This document shows positions 31,772 to 43,020 of a stretch of DNA of 64,000 nt, in pieces. Both the position numbers and the translations under genes were made by a program. The notes beneath the pieces were generated by a model that made no database searches, was not told where the DNA came from, and was given only the letters and a program-made list of their open reading frames with translations. The number at the start of each line of letters is the position of its first letter. The first letter of the stretch is position 1. Location: assembly GCA_942159475.1 (NCBI GenBank), contig OW804095.1, forward strand, positions 148,356,808 through 148,420,807, written 5' to 3'. The stretch is from Sthenelais limicola. Taxonomy: Eukaryota > Annelida > Polychaeta > Phyllodocida > Sigalionidae.

Positions 31772-32601
31772 TTCCCCTCAATCCACTACCGCCTTCATCG
31801 CCTTCACCGTGGACTTCTCTAATGTCCTTAACAAAGGATCCACTGAGTAGTAAATAGTATTAGGGATATGTTGCAATGCTATCAATGCCTAACACTTGTG
31901 TCATCTCATTACTGCACAATGCAGTTTTCAAACCATTTAAAAAGCAAGTAAATTCTATTAGAGGTATATTTCGTTGAAGCTTGGGACATGCATTGTTCCC
32001 TATTCGTCCAACTTCATAGTGCTGAGAATAGGATACATTCATCTTAAAGAAGAAAGATATGCTATTCACTCAGAAGCTGTGCCTGGAATTTTGGTCAAAG
32101 GCAACAAACAGGGGGGACATTTATTGTTCAAAATAACCTTCTCTGCAATGGCGTGATGCAGTGTTTTAAAAAGTTGACTTTGAATTCAGCGGCTTCTTCT
32201 TAAAAGTTCCCAGGCTTCTTTTAGGTCCTTCTAAAGAATTTCCAGGTCATTTTCACACCCTTTTCAGGCCTTATGTGGGCTCCTTTTATGCCTTTGCAAA
32301 CCCATTTCAGACTTTTCCCTGACCCTTTGTATCTAAACACAGTAGATCCTATATAGTCCTTTTCAGGCTTTTTTAAACCCCTTTTCCGGTCTTTTTGGGT
32401 GCCTTTTTTGATATCGTAAAAATGGGTTCTCCACAAGAACTCGTTTTTACCACTATTACTCTTATAAATAAATGTACCATATTTCAAGACGTTTTTAAGA
32501 TCATACTAAGGGCGTAATTTAAATTAATTACTAAGTAATGGTCCATCCAGAAATATCAGTAAGTATTTAACATACGAGAAATATACTTCTTAGTACTACT
32601 T

Positions 32602-32836
32602 GGGTCAGATTTTCAGAAAATGTACAATTGTCAGTTCTACACATTTAAGAAATTCTCCAAAATAAGGCTGAAAAATGAAGAATACCGGGTATATCTGAGT
32701 ATATTTGGTATCGCATTGATTTAAAGTATCAGTTCTGTTATGTTAAACTGCATTTTGAAGCTCATTCTTGTGTTAAATGTGGATTATTTGAGAGGATTGG
32801 TGAAGGCGAATTGTACATTTTCTGAAAATCTGACCC
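32602..32836 (+). mobile_element. Family A MITE, subfamily b
   Basis: Both ends are intact. Flanks ACTT/ACTT, a clean non-palindromic duplication. Confidence 0.92.
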
Positions 32837-32854
32837 ACTTAATAGAACCTACAG

Positions 32855-32993
32855 GTGGTAATCGTTGGAATCCACCTATTCCCATCTTTTAAAATACGCT
32901 GGAATCTCAAAATTAATTTTCTTGCGACTTATGACTCATTGTGGTGTGACACTTCACATATGAGTAAGTAGCTAGCTGGGAATGCAGCTTTAC
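32855..32993 (+). mobile_element. Family B right-end fragment and family C end remnant
   Basis: GGAATCCACCTATTCCCATC through TGCGACTTATGACTCATT is a family B right half with a damaged terminus. TAGCTGGGAATGCAGCTTTA at about 32973 resembles a family C end. Confidence 0.55.
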
Positions 32994-33235
32994 ACCAGCT
33001 CAATGAGCAGGTGTATAAGATAGGAGATGAGAGGCGAGAGCAGCTCAGGTTTCCCACAGTGAGTTAATCTTATTCCTTAACAACAGACTGTGGATTAATC
33101 TCCTGTTCCCAGGGTACTGCAGGAACTACTGGAGGAGTAGGTAACCAGGGTTACAGTATGTAGCATCTGTGTACCTCCCGTGGGAAGCCCTCAGTACTAG
33201 AGATCTTATATACATGAGTTGCTCTATTGGTATAT

Positions 33236-33470
33236 GGGTCATATTTTCAGAAAATGTACAATTGGCAGCTGTACACATTTGGTAAATTATGCTAAATTAG
33301 ACTGCAATTTGGTCAATACTAGGTAAATTCGAGTATATTTGGCATTGCATTGATTCTAGCAATCTGTTTGCTTAGGTTGAACTGTATTTTGAACTTTATT
33401 TTCGTCTGGAATCTGGGTTATTTCAGAGAATTTGTGAAAGTGAATTGTACATTTTCTGAAAGTCTGACCC
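33236..33470 (+). mobile_element. Family A MITE, subfamily a
   Basis: Both ends carry single substitutions. Flanks ATAT/ATTC do not match fully. Confidence 0.86.
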
Positions 33471-33810
33471 ATTCATGTGAAACACTGAATCTTGCGGTTT
33501 TTCATGTCAAAAATATTTCATGGAATTCGCAGTACTTTAACCCGTGAAAGTTGTTTTGTAGTTGCAATGTTGACAATCCACCCAATTTTGGGAAAAGACT
33601 GCAACAGTAGACTGAAACATAAATATAATACAGCACCGAGAAGCTTCTGTTACAAATCCCTCTATTGTCTGTAAGTAGAGGTTTTATTGTATGCCCATGC
33701 TCTATGAGGGGTGCAATAAAAAGGGTGCAATAATTTAATTTTTAAAATCGGATTTGATACTCACTCTAAACATCCCCCCATTATAGGTTTAAACATTATG
33801 ATGGTCATAA

Positions 33811-34020
33811 TTTTCTTTTTTTAAACGTTTTTATTTTCGTTACACATTGAAAATATGGCAGAAGTAAATCATATCACCAAACACTTAGGCGTTCTTCGAA
33901 GCAATCTGCTCCATTCAATATTATTGGTTATTACATTTACATTCTTTGCAAAACGGTGAAATCAACATTATATTTTTATTTAATCAGAAGTGAGGTCATG
34001 TAAATAAAGGTACATAGTAA
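33811..34020 (-). mobile_element. Possible retroposon 3' tail
   Basis: TTTTCTTTTTTTAAACGTTT followed by TTATTTTCG has the same T-run, AAA, TTTTATT layout as the LINE end at 49.69 kb. The body is unrecognised. Confidence 0.35.
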
Positions 34021-34286
34021 TAATTATGGTCGTATGGCTGGGACAGGATGATATAGAGAAATGATGAGAATGAAAATACAAATCTATGTCTCATAATACA
34101 TTTTTGAGGTGAGAGTGTGACAAGAGGATGCCGAGTGAATATTAATTACATAATTGGAAGGATTTGGCGTTGTAGATGATTATATTCTCGTCAGAATCTT
34201 TCCGAACTTTTGGAGTGATGCAAGAAAGAGTTAATATCTAAGCCTGTAATGCTGAGTCTATTGGAGTTTTGTGTTTCATGAAACAA

Positions 34287-34475
34287 CCTGGGGGGCGTTT
34301 CATAAGTTAACGCAGTGCGCGTTCGTTATGGTAGCGATAAATTTAGCGCGCGTTCGTTATAGTAACGCAATGTTATTTGACGTCAATTTTGGCCCTTAAC
34401 GCGCGCTATGTTTGGTAACGACTGTCGTTAGGCCCTATAGCGCGCGCTATTCGAACTTATGAAACGCCCCCCAGG
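34287..34475. mobile_element. Fold-back MITE with perfect 22-bp ends
   Basis: The ends read CCTGGGGGGCGTTTCATAAG inward and are exact complements over 22 bases. The interior is rich in GCGCGC/CGTTA motifs that pair imperfectly (GCGCGCGTTCG with CGCGCGCTATTCG). No convincing target duplication. Confidence 0.82.
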
Positions 34476-34479
34476 TGCA

Positions 34480-35330
34480 GTAGTGTGATTCCTTAGCCTC
34501 CCTATTCATCTGATTAAATTCATATTCAGGCATATAATAGGTAGAGATTTATATCTCAAAGTATGGTAATCACCAACTAGGGATTCGAATTTTAAAATGT
34601 ATCATATTCAGACATATTCAGCGTCGCAATATTCTCATGGTTGAACAGTTTGATTTCTAGCTTTACGTTTCCTTCCTACAGTAAGGCAATAACCTCTCAC
34701 TCACCCAAAGGTTTTGAAAATATCCGGTGGTTTTTTTATGCAGTGAACAATACATGTATACCATCTTCAATATACAGTTTTAGATGAGATATTACAAAAA
34801 TATATATTTTAACCATTCATTTAAAAAAAGGGATTTCCTGCGTTACTGTGATTGTTGGAAATTATTGAAGGTCACTGTGGAGGTCGTTACCATGTACATA
34901 TGCTCAAAAAGTATTTTATAACTAATTTAGTCCTAGATGTATTTGAGAAATGAAATAAAACATGTAGGAGAATGTTCTAGGCATTGTGAAAATCATTTAT
35001 ATTTTACTTCATTGGCTTTTTCTATTGAAAAATGATGCAAAAATGCAGTTTTTAGAATTTTAACGCACTAAATATTGAAATCAGCCTAGGAAAAGTATGC
35101 ATGGAATGAAAGCCCTTGTTCATAGAAATGAAATGAGACTAACATCTCTCAGATCCAACGCATATCGACCATGATATGGTAGAAAATATGATATTTAGGC
35201 AAAACAGCACACTTGAAAAAACTGACCCTGACTGACATTTTATGATGATTCAAAACCAAAACCAAAAGTTTATACTTCTATGTTTCTATGCTAGGTTCAT
35301 ATAATGAATAGTGAATGGAACTCAGTACTA
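34480..35330. other. Unclassified AT-rich stretch
   Basis: No gene, RNA or recognised repeat could be supported. Confidence 0.5.
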
Positions 35331-35332
35331 GT

Positions 35333-35684
35333 AATTGGGGAGTTGCATAGCCGCCATTTTGAATCTTGATTCGCATGGAATTATGGGAGTAAGGGTACAG
35401 TATAAAATGTAAAGAAAACATGTTATGTTCAGCATGGACTATTTATCAATGTTCTAATGTCAATATCCATGTATTATACATGTTTCCATAATACTTGACT
35501 TCATCTTTCCCATCATGCATTTGGATTTCAAAGATCATCTATACAATCTATGATATTGGTGAAAATAATTTTGCAATTTTTGATAAAAATGTTGCCAAAT
35601 ATTTATATGTCAGACTTGAACTGAATCCGTCCCAACATGCACTGTGACAGACATGCGCAGTGAGACATGCAACTCCCCTATTGG
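35333..35684 (-). mobile_element. Family G element, complete
   Basis: Ends ATTGGGGAGTTGCAT and ATGCAACTCCCCTATTGG are inverted. The body aligns in reverse to 60212-60562 throughout, including CAAAATGGCGGC and CATGATGGGAAAGA-type blocks. Confidence 0.82.
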
Positions 35685-36079
35685 ATAACTATTGGACTAA
35701 ATTGCTACACAATTTCGTCAAATAAATATTCATTTACTAGCACCTCATTCTATTCTCTACAGCTATTTATTGCACGGGTTTGACTGTAGCAACCCAGATT
35801 AACTATCTCTGCTCACACTCTACACTCGCTAGTAAAAAGCCTGCCCTGCCAGGTCAAATGCTTCAAAGCGGTGGCAATGAAAGGCAGGTTATTGCTGACA
35901 GGGCTTGTCTCCTCTCATTTGCCAACAATTGTAGGTACCTGTGAAGATTTCTCCAATGACCGAAGCTCTTAACCCCTGACATTTCATACTCCTTTTTATT
36001 CTGAGTGGCATATGGGGGTCTCCCCAGGCCTCTCTAGTAGTAGGCATTCAAAGTGGGGTGGGTTCAGGGGATCCTTGCC

Positions 36080-36118
36080 CCCCCCCCCAACACACACACA
36101 CACACACACACACACTCT
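36080..36118. repeat. Poly-C and CA microsatellite
   Basis: A run of C followed by about 14 CA units. Confidence 0.85.
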
Positions 36119-36162
36119 AATAATTATGTTTTCATTATTTATTTTAAAAAGAAGCAAGATTG

Positions 36163-36418
36163 TCTACTTTTTGTTCAGTTCTTTTCCCTCTCAATTATAG
36201 GAAATTGACCAAACTTTTGGGGGGATTTTCTCCAGTTTGTTTTGCTATAGGGCTTCATAAACGTCATTATTTGTATTTGGAGGACCCGCCCGAATCCATT
36301 CTTATTGTGACTTCACTTATTATCGCTCACCGGCGGCTGTTTTCGCTCGACCAATTCTACTTCATTGTAAATTTGGTAAGATGTTGTTTGTCGTAATAGC
36401 TGATGATGCAGCTTTAAT
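36163..36418 (+). mobile_element. Family C element, left end lost
   Basis: CTACTTTTTGTTCAGTTCTT through GGAGGACCCGCCCGAATCC and TTATTATCGCTCACCGGCGG to GATGATGCAGCTTTAA. Right TTAA terminus present, left absent. Confidence 0.7.
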
Positions 36419-36456
36419 TTGATAGGATTTACTAGGGTCACGGGGACTAAACATAT

Positions 36457-36691
36457 GGGTCAGATTTTCAGAAAATGTTCAATTGGCAGCTTTACACATT
36501 TAGGAGATTCTCCTAAATTAGGCTGAAAAATGAAGAATACTGGGTATATCTGAGTCTATTTGGGATCACATTGATTTAAAGTATCAGTTCTATTATGTTA
36601 AACTGCATTTTGAAGCTCATTTTTGCCCTAAATGTGGGCTATTTGAGAGGATTGGTGAAGGCGAATTGTACATTTTCTGAAAATCTGACCC
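36457..36691 (+). mobile_element. Family A MITE, subfamily b
   Basis: Both ends are near intact. Flanks ATAT/ATTT differ at one base. Begins 38 bases after the family C right end. Confidence 0.87.
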
Positions 36692-36948
36692 ATTTAGTGA
36701 TTTCCATGATCGTCTGCCCGGGGCTGTTGTTAGTACAGTAATGATCGAAAGATAGAGAAGAGGGGTGCATGGGCGACAGTTATTATTTGAAATAAATCTA
36801 AATATTTTATTAACATAACAATAACACTAATAGGGTCTATTCATATGTTTATATAGTCATATTTTGCTTGGTTTAGAGGTCAAATGATTTAAGTCGAAAA
36901 CTTTTGAGTAAATAAGCCAGGCTTGTGTTTAAACTGAAAACAAATTCA

Positions 36949-37028
36949 ACGGTGTCTGTGGTTGTATGATAAATATTAACTAATTAAAACGGTGTCTGTG
37001 GTTGTATGGTAAATATTAACTAATTAAA
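36949..37028. repeat. 39-bp tandem duplication
   Basis: ACGGTGTCTGTGGTTGTATG...AAATATTAACTAATTAAA occurs twice head to tail with one substitution. Confidence 0.85.
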
Positions 37029-37184
37029 TTGATTTTTAAAAACAAAACAAAAACTAATTAAATTGATTAAATACAGTGATAATTGGAGGAATTGGCCACC
37101 CCCTCCCCACTAATACACCTACCCTATGTCTTCAGCCTGTACCTCTTTGAGGAGCTTGTGTACGAGTCAGGGTGGCAGGGAGAT

Positions 37185-37250
37185 GTTCAATGGACAGCTC
37201 TAAATAAATTCGGCTGGAAAATGATAAAATACTAGGTGTATATTTGTTGT
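37185..37250 (+). mobile_element. Family A left-half fragment
   Basis: GATGTTCAATGGACAGCTCT through GATAAAATACTAGGTGTATA is a diverged family A left half. The first terminal bases are missing. Confidence 0.5.
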
Positions 37251-37344
37251 TTTGTTACTTTAAAAATAATCCTAACTCCTCTTGGCGAGGTTTTCCCTTT
37301 CCCCCAGTAAACTGTTTCATTATTAGATATTATTGTGTTTATAT

Positions 37345-37656
37345 GTGATGTGTCCCAAATAATGAGTCACAAGTCGCAAAACAAGAATTTTGAAATACCA
37401 TCATGTTTGAAACGATGACATCAAGCTGATTCCAATGATGTTAAACATGAGCACAACTCTAAAAAGTATTTCTACAATTACAGTTTGATAATTTTATTTT
37501 TGACGAATAGTTTGCAATATTCCAGGGTGGACAATTACTAGTAAAGAAGCTAAATATACCCCATAGGATGATCTTGGAAACGCAAGGATAAAGACACCTC
37601 AAAAAGAGAACATTCCAACAAAGACATCTTGTGAATAACTCACTTCGAAACAAATT
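37345..37656 (+). mobile_element. Family B element truncated against family A
   Basis: The left terminus GTGATGTGTCCC is present. The body runs to GTGAATAACTCACTTCGAAA, where it stops without its right terminus and meets a family A right half. Confidence 0.7.
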
Positions 37657-37747
37657 TTGAATTTTGAATCTCACCTTTGTCTTAAATCTGGATTGATTTG
37701 AGATGATTGGTGCAGGCGGATTGTACATTTTCCGGCGACCTCACCCA
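37657..37747 (+). mobile_element. Family A right-half fragment
   Basis: TTTGAATTTTGAATCTCACC through GGATTGTACATTTTCCGGCG and CACCC. It may have been the partner of the left half at 37185, with family B between. Confidence 0.55.
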
Positions 37748-37759
37748 CATTTTGCCCTG

Positions 37760-37874
37760 CTTAGCAAATCTTTGAATCGTATTTTGAACTTTATTGTTGT
37801 TGTCTGTACCTTAAATCTGGGTTATTTGAAATAATTGGTAAAGGCGAATTGTACATGTGAAGGCGCTTTGACCC
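37760..37874 (+). mobile_element. Second family A right-half fragment
   Basis: TTAGCAAATCTTTGAATCG through GCGAATTGTACATGTGAAGG and TTTGACCC. The right terminus is altered. Confidence 0.55.
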
Positions 37875-38006
37875 GTAGGTATAGACCCAGTCCCTTTGAA
37901 ACTGTCTCTTGTGCACATAAGAAAGGCCTCACGACTTGCTTCCTTCCACGCATCCCATGTGGCAATGTAATAGCATTGTAAGGAAGCTCTCATTCTGTAT
38001 CCAGAT

Positions 38007-38160
38007 TTTTTTTTGTTTGTTTTTGCGACATAGTTTTATTACTTCACATGTAGACAGGATTGACAATAGATACATCTAGGATAAACGCGATTTTGGTTTC
38101 ATAAATTGAAAAAGAAGAAGGTTACCCTGGGGAAAAAAGCTTAATAGACAACCAGGTTTG
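38007..38160 (-). mobile_element. Possible retroposon 3' tail
   Basis: A T-run followed by GCGACATAGTTTTATTAC reads on - as an AATAAAAC-type polyadenylated end. The body is unrecognised. Confidence 0.3.
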
Positions 38161-38419
38161 ACCCAAGAGTTTTAGAATCTCCTATGGAGGTTCACCCCTT
38201 ATTTCTATGCTTTGCTTACTACTTCACCTTTTTAATTTTCTTACACAGTCAGAGCGAAAAAAGGAGAGATGAAAGAAAAATGTATCCAGAGTTTTATGTT
38301 GAGTTTAAGAAATAGTATTGCAGCAGAAGCAAAGCATTAGCTGACATAAAAAAGAAAAAGTATAGACAGGTGAATCAAGAGAAACGCTTATACGAACTCA
38401 GTTTTTGAGTATAGGGAAG

Positions 38420-38540
38420 TAGTTTTGCAAATGTTGCTCTATGAAAATCTGAATGCATCATGGGAAAGATGAAGAATAATGTTCGCGTAACATGGATGAT
38501 ACACAGGTCTGTACTTGATAATATTGATTAAGTGTTTTGG
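38420..38540 (-). mobile_element. Family G fragment
   Basis: TATAGGGAAGTAGTTTTGC and GAATGCATCATGGGAAAGAT match the family G end and interior. The rest is missing. Confidence 0.45.
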
Positions 38541-39161
38541 TCTAATAATGGTATGTTTTATTACTATATCCTCTGACATACAGGTCCCAGGATCCATTGC
38601 GATTCAAGGTTTTATCATATATATCGTATTATTTATACTACATATTTTTATAGACAAAAAGTAGCTCACCCAATTGTTATTATACCGATGTATAATTATC
38701 TTAATATTAATAAATATGTCAGGCATAGATTTCAGAACAGTGATTATTGTATCACAATGACAATACTGAACAACCTGAATAGAAATATTTAAACTTGAAA
38801 CTTAATTTAATATTGAAACTTAAAGTACAAGATGACATCCATGCAGGTCTCCTATGGTCAATAGTTCGTTTGTGTTGCAAATTAATAGTTCAACATTTGT
38901 TTGGTAAAACTAGAAAGGAATGAACCAGAACAAATTGGACGCCCAGCGTATTGTGCGCTATCAAAAATCGGTGAACCATCAATTGGACATTTAATTGAAA
39001 CTCGACACTAAAATTATCGATACTGAAATTGTATTGAATTTCCTTCCATGTCTGCGTAATGAAACCTTGTAACTTGATCAATTTTTGGATCAAAAGTTGC
39101 TCCAGTTTGATGATTTTAATCAGAATCTAATTAAATTTTCTCTCTTTTGATGTTCTTGCAG

Positions 39162-40808
39162 GTTGGAAAGTACGGGGGGAGACAACAAGCACAAGCACCG
39201 CTCCAAGAAGGGGAGAGAATGATGTGACACCTTCTCTACCTCCCACTTACACACCCTCTTCTTCCTCCTCTTCTTCTCTTCCTCCTCTTTCTTCCGCCCC
39301 TCAATCAAGTCACCCGTCAATCAATACCAAACCCCGCCCACTTTTACCATCATGGCTCCGCCCACAAGGCAGGAACTCAAGCCAAGGTGAAAGCAAGGAT
39401 GATCCAAATAACAGAAATAATTCATCATCAGGTCTTGGCCAAATATACTTGAAGTCCAGTGCACATATTGATAATAATAATAATAAAAACATTAAAAGTT
39501 CATCCACCACGCTCCTCCCTCCTCCTCCTCTTCCTACGTCAACCACGCCCCCAACCTCCTCACTTCACATCATCAAAGCATCAGCCTCCGCCATTTTATC
39601 CTCCTCCTCCTCCTCCTCTTCTTCTTCTACTCAGAAATCTGACAAAAATAATGCCTTGCAAAGTGGTCTCAATGTTAATAAAGACAAACATACTCAACAT
39701 ATCGATGATAATGATGATCTTGTGAAAGACCCACAGGAACCACACCAGCCAAAGACTGATCAAGCTCAGTCACATTTACCCTTACCAAGGAGAAACTCCT
39801 CCTCCCCATTGGATGATTTACATATAATTAGTGGACATTCAAGCAGTAGTAGTAGTACTAGTAGTGTTAATAGGAACAACACACCAACTGCCAACTCTAG
39901 TGTTAATCAGTCCATATTGCAAAATGACAATCACAATTCCAAACATGGTGTCACAAGTGAGGGGGAGAAAAAGAATAATAAGGATGACTTAGTCTCGGCC
40001 TCTTCTTCCTCAGTTCAAAAGGACAGAGGAAGAATAGGTGAAGAAGGAGGAGGAGGTACTGATGGGGGTTCCCACAGAGAGGGAGGAGGTACTGGGGGGA
40101 GTTTCCACAGCCAAGAAGCTGCTGCTAATTTAAGGGAGCAAATACAAAGTCCTACTGATGGGAACAAAAATGTGGATTCTCAAAAACAAACAATAAACAG
40201 TTCCTCTCCAGTTCAAAGGGAGCAAAACTTACACACATCTCAAAATGAAATGTCACCAAAAGACGGAGGAAGAAATCACAATACTGACAAACAAGGAGGA
40301 GGTGGTGGGGAAAGAGAAGACGAGAAAGCATTAGCTCCACAAATGGATGATTCTGGAAATAACGAAAATCCAGATTCTGAGAACAAAACTTATTCAATCC
40401 AAGATGGCGGAACCAATGACAAGGCTCAATCACTTGTGGATGATATACTAAATGGGGACTATGGTGATTATTCCACCAACACCAATCTCTCCTCCTCCTC
40501 CTCCTCCTCCTCGTCTAATACCCCAACCCGGACTAATGGTGCTGTTGAACCTCCGGGCAACACAACCACCAATGACACCCTATGGGGTGTAGATGATGGT
40601 TTGGAGGAGGATTGGGAGCTGGAGGGGGGCAATAGTAATATAGGGGGTAATTCTAGTTCTGTGCACCAAGTCTACACTAACAGTAGCATGTCTATTGAGG
40701 AGTACGATGATGATGATGAAGACCGGAGAGACGATAGGAGGGATGACGATGATGATCGCGATGATGATGATCGGGACGATGAGTATGGGAGTTACTATTA
40801 TCCTGATG
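39162..40808 (+). CDS. Large internal exon of an unrecognised Ser/Asn/Asp-rich protein
   Basis: A good acceptor (pyrimidine-rich stretch ending TTGATGTTCTTGCAG at 39161) is followed by 1647 bases open in one frame, then TGATG|GTGAGT at 40808/40809. The next in-frame stop (40817) is beyond the donor. Without a start in the exon the frame reads WKVRGETTSTSTAPRRGEND, so the GTG at 39224 is not a start. The exon is symmetric, phase 1 at both ends, and encodes about 549 residues. Composition: Pro/Ser N-terminal part, runs of poly-Ser, poly-Asn and Gly-rich GGGGTDGGSHREGGG, then an acidic segment (WGVDDGLEEDWELEGG) and a tail of Asp/Arg repeats ending DDEYGSYYYPDGE. It is probably intrinsically disordered. 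Tyrosines in an acidic setting would suit sulfation if secreted; phase 1-1 exons are common in extracellular proteins. I do not recognise the family. Neighbouring exons are not identifiable. Confidence 0.75.
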
Positions 40809-40857
40809 GTGAGTACTAATTGCATCTGATGCATTCTTTATATAATTATATATATAT

Positions 40858-41092
40858 GGGTCAGATTTTCAGAAAATTTACGATTGGCAGCTCTACACAT
40901 TTAGGAAATTCTCCTAAATTAGGCTGAAAAATTAAGAATACCGGGGATATCTGAGTATGTTTGGTATCGCATTGATTTAAAGTATCAGTTCTGTTATGTT
41001 AAACTGCATTTTGAAGCTCATTTTTGTCTTAAATGTGGGTTATTTGAGAGGATTGGTGAAGGCGAATTGTACATTTTGTGAAAATCTGACCC
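40858..41092 (+). mobile_element. Family A MITE, subfamily b, 50 bp beyond the exon donor
   Basis: Both ends are present. Flanks ATAT/ATAT within a TA-rich stretch. It lies within the start of the predicted intron. Confidence 0.9.
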
Positions 41093-41189
41093 ATATATCA
41101 ATGTGTGTAATGCATTGACGCTTTGGTTAGGTTAAAAGATGGACTCCAATGCTCAGCTAACATTTTGGCTAGGAAGCCATGAGTAAGCA

Positions 41190-41320
41190 CTCTTTTTTTT
41201 TCTTTTTTTTTTAAACATATTTTACTTCAGAAGACAAATTCCAACAAGTTGGTACGTTTCAACGAAACAATAATAGGAGAAAAACAAGAAAATAAAAAAT
41301 ATAAGAAGTCCGTACTACCA
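41190..41320 (-). mobile_element. Possible retroposon 3' tail
   Basis: Two long T-runs, AAACATA and TTTTACTTCAGAAGAC show the recurrent minus-strand poly-A end layout. The body is unrecognised. Confidence 0.3.
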
Positions 41321-42615
41321 TGCTTTAGGATTTTTTATAGCTGCACATTTTTTCATTTCAGTGGAGCCCCAACAACTCCCTTTATTGAACGTTTCTTGGG
41401 TCACAATACATTGTTCCAATCAATCTTCATATGTGACTAATTTAACTATTCATGGACATCTATTCATGCAATGAGAAAATAAATGTAAATGTATAGTGTT
41501 TGACACATTAGTTAGGGTTAAAGGATAGGCTCCAATGCTAGGCTAATGTTTGGTTTGGAAGCTAAGAGCAGAAGCCGATATGATTTATGTTCATCAGTAA
41601 GACTTTCTAGAGATATTACCTTTTTCTTTTCAGGTCAATAGAGTAACAGATCAGTCATACATAGAGTATTATGGCGATAACATTTGTCATGAAAAAGTAT
41701 GGTGGGCACAATCACTTATGGCCACATAGTAATGTTTTTTTTTGTTTTTTTTGATATGTTTATTCAGCAGAGTGAAATTATGCAGTTACACACTATTCTC
41801 ATTCGAGGCTGATATAGATGGAAAAATCTTACAAAAACAGTTGATCTTTACAATTTTAAGGGAAAAAATCTAATTCGAGAAATTAACGAGAGAGAAAATT
41901 ATCATATTAAATCCCAAAAGACACACGATAAAACCGTCACCCGGGCAGCATCCTATTTCTACAATCTGAGGAGCTTCATTTAGAGTTATATCATGGCCAA
42001 TATACAAAAGATCATTCAAAAAGGACAAATGAGCACAACTGAAAGGGCCTCTCACCAAACTATAAACCCTCAGGAACCAAGAGTAACATGAGAAACATAT
42101 ATGGACATCATACCTTATTCACAGAAAATTATCTGTGTTTGGGTTATAAGGAGTGGTTTCTAGCAACATTCATCAAAATGTTTTGTTTTGTTTAAATGCT
42201 CATTTGTGGCACTCATCAATGATATGCACATTTTCACTCTCAGTATGACAGGCAACCTCTCTCAAACCAACCTTTCGTTGTGTTCCATCAAAAAACTCGA
42301 AAATAGGTTTAGTTACTTTTCCCAGGCTGCATGGCTCATTTACCAGGCTTTGAGTGTACTCCTGTCTATCAATAATAACATCATTAAGGTAAGTCAGTGA
42401 ATTCAGGCGATTGGTATCAAATATTTCTTGGCGCTCTTTGGCAACAACTTATGTGGCAGGATAATAAGACATCAGACTGCCCTTACAGCCTCCTGTCCCC
42501 TGCCCTCTCCGCCAAAATCAATCCTGATTGATGGCTTGCTGATGAACCATGTTGCCAGCCCAGATTGCTTGCCAATACAGAAAAGTTACAATAGGGGATT
42601 TCTACACTTTCCTGC
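41320..42615. other. Unclassified stretch
   Basis: No gene supported. A second minus-strand tail-like T-run with TGATATGTTTATTCAGCAG lies at about 41738-41775. The paired phrase TTGGTTAGGTTAAAAGATGG / TTAGGGTTAAAGGATAGG (with CTCCAATGC) near 41122 and 41510 is a diverged direct repeat. Confidence 0.4.
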
Positions 42616-42619
42616 TCAT

Positions 42620-42808
42620 ACCATGAGTGATTGAGAGTGAGATTGGTTGCTTTACGCCCTTATCAACACATTTAATATGGTTATATCAAGGGTGGGAGAG
42701 CTGAGAGGGAGGCAGTTTATGATCATACCCAGGAAATAGAGATAGAAAAGAAGGGAGAGTGACAGAGAAAAGAGACAGAAAGGCACTGTATGGTCATACC
42801 CAGGACCA
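42620..42808 (-). mobile_element. Family E retroposon, copy 2
   Basis: GAGTGAGATTGGTTGCTTTA through TACCCAGGACC is the complement of the copy at 57317-57501, near full length. Target duplications are not evident. Confidence 0.78.
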
Positions 42809-42837
42809 TGGTTGATAAGCCACATATCCAATACTTA

Positions 42838-43020
42838 TTTAGCAAATGGCAGGATGGTGGAGGGGGGGGGGGAGGTTTCAAACTGATTGAGGCATCAGTT
42901 TTCTGATCGTATTAAGATCAGTTTGATTCCGAACGGAGAGCCATTTGCTATTTATTGCACACTGGAGGGATCACTGTTTTAAAGGAAAATATAACTTATT
43001 TGTTTAACTTTAGCCCACTG
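42838..43020. mobile_element. Family D element, degraded
   Basis: TTTAGCAAATGGCAGGATGG, a G-run, CAAACTGATTGAGG, then AAGATCAGTTTGATTCCGAA and GCCATTTGCTATTTATTGC parallel the nested copy at 26596. The hairpin is partly lost. Confidence 0.65.

Noticed and set aside
32221..32487. Lys-rich 88-codon minus frame
   Set aside because: Arises from an irregular CCTTTTCAGG-like repeat; no homologue recognised and no splice context.
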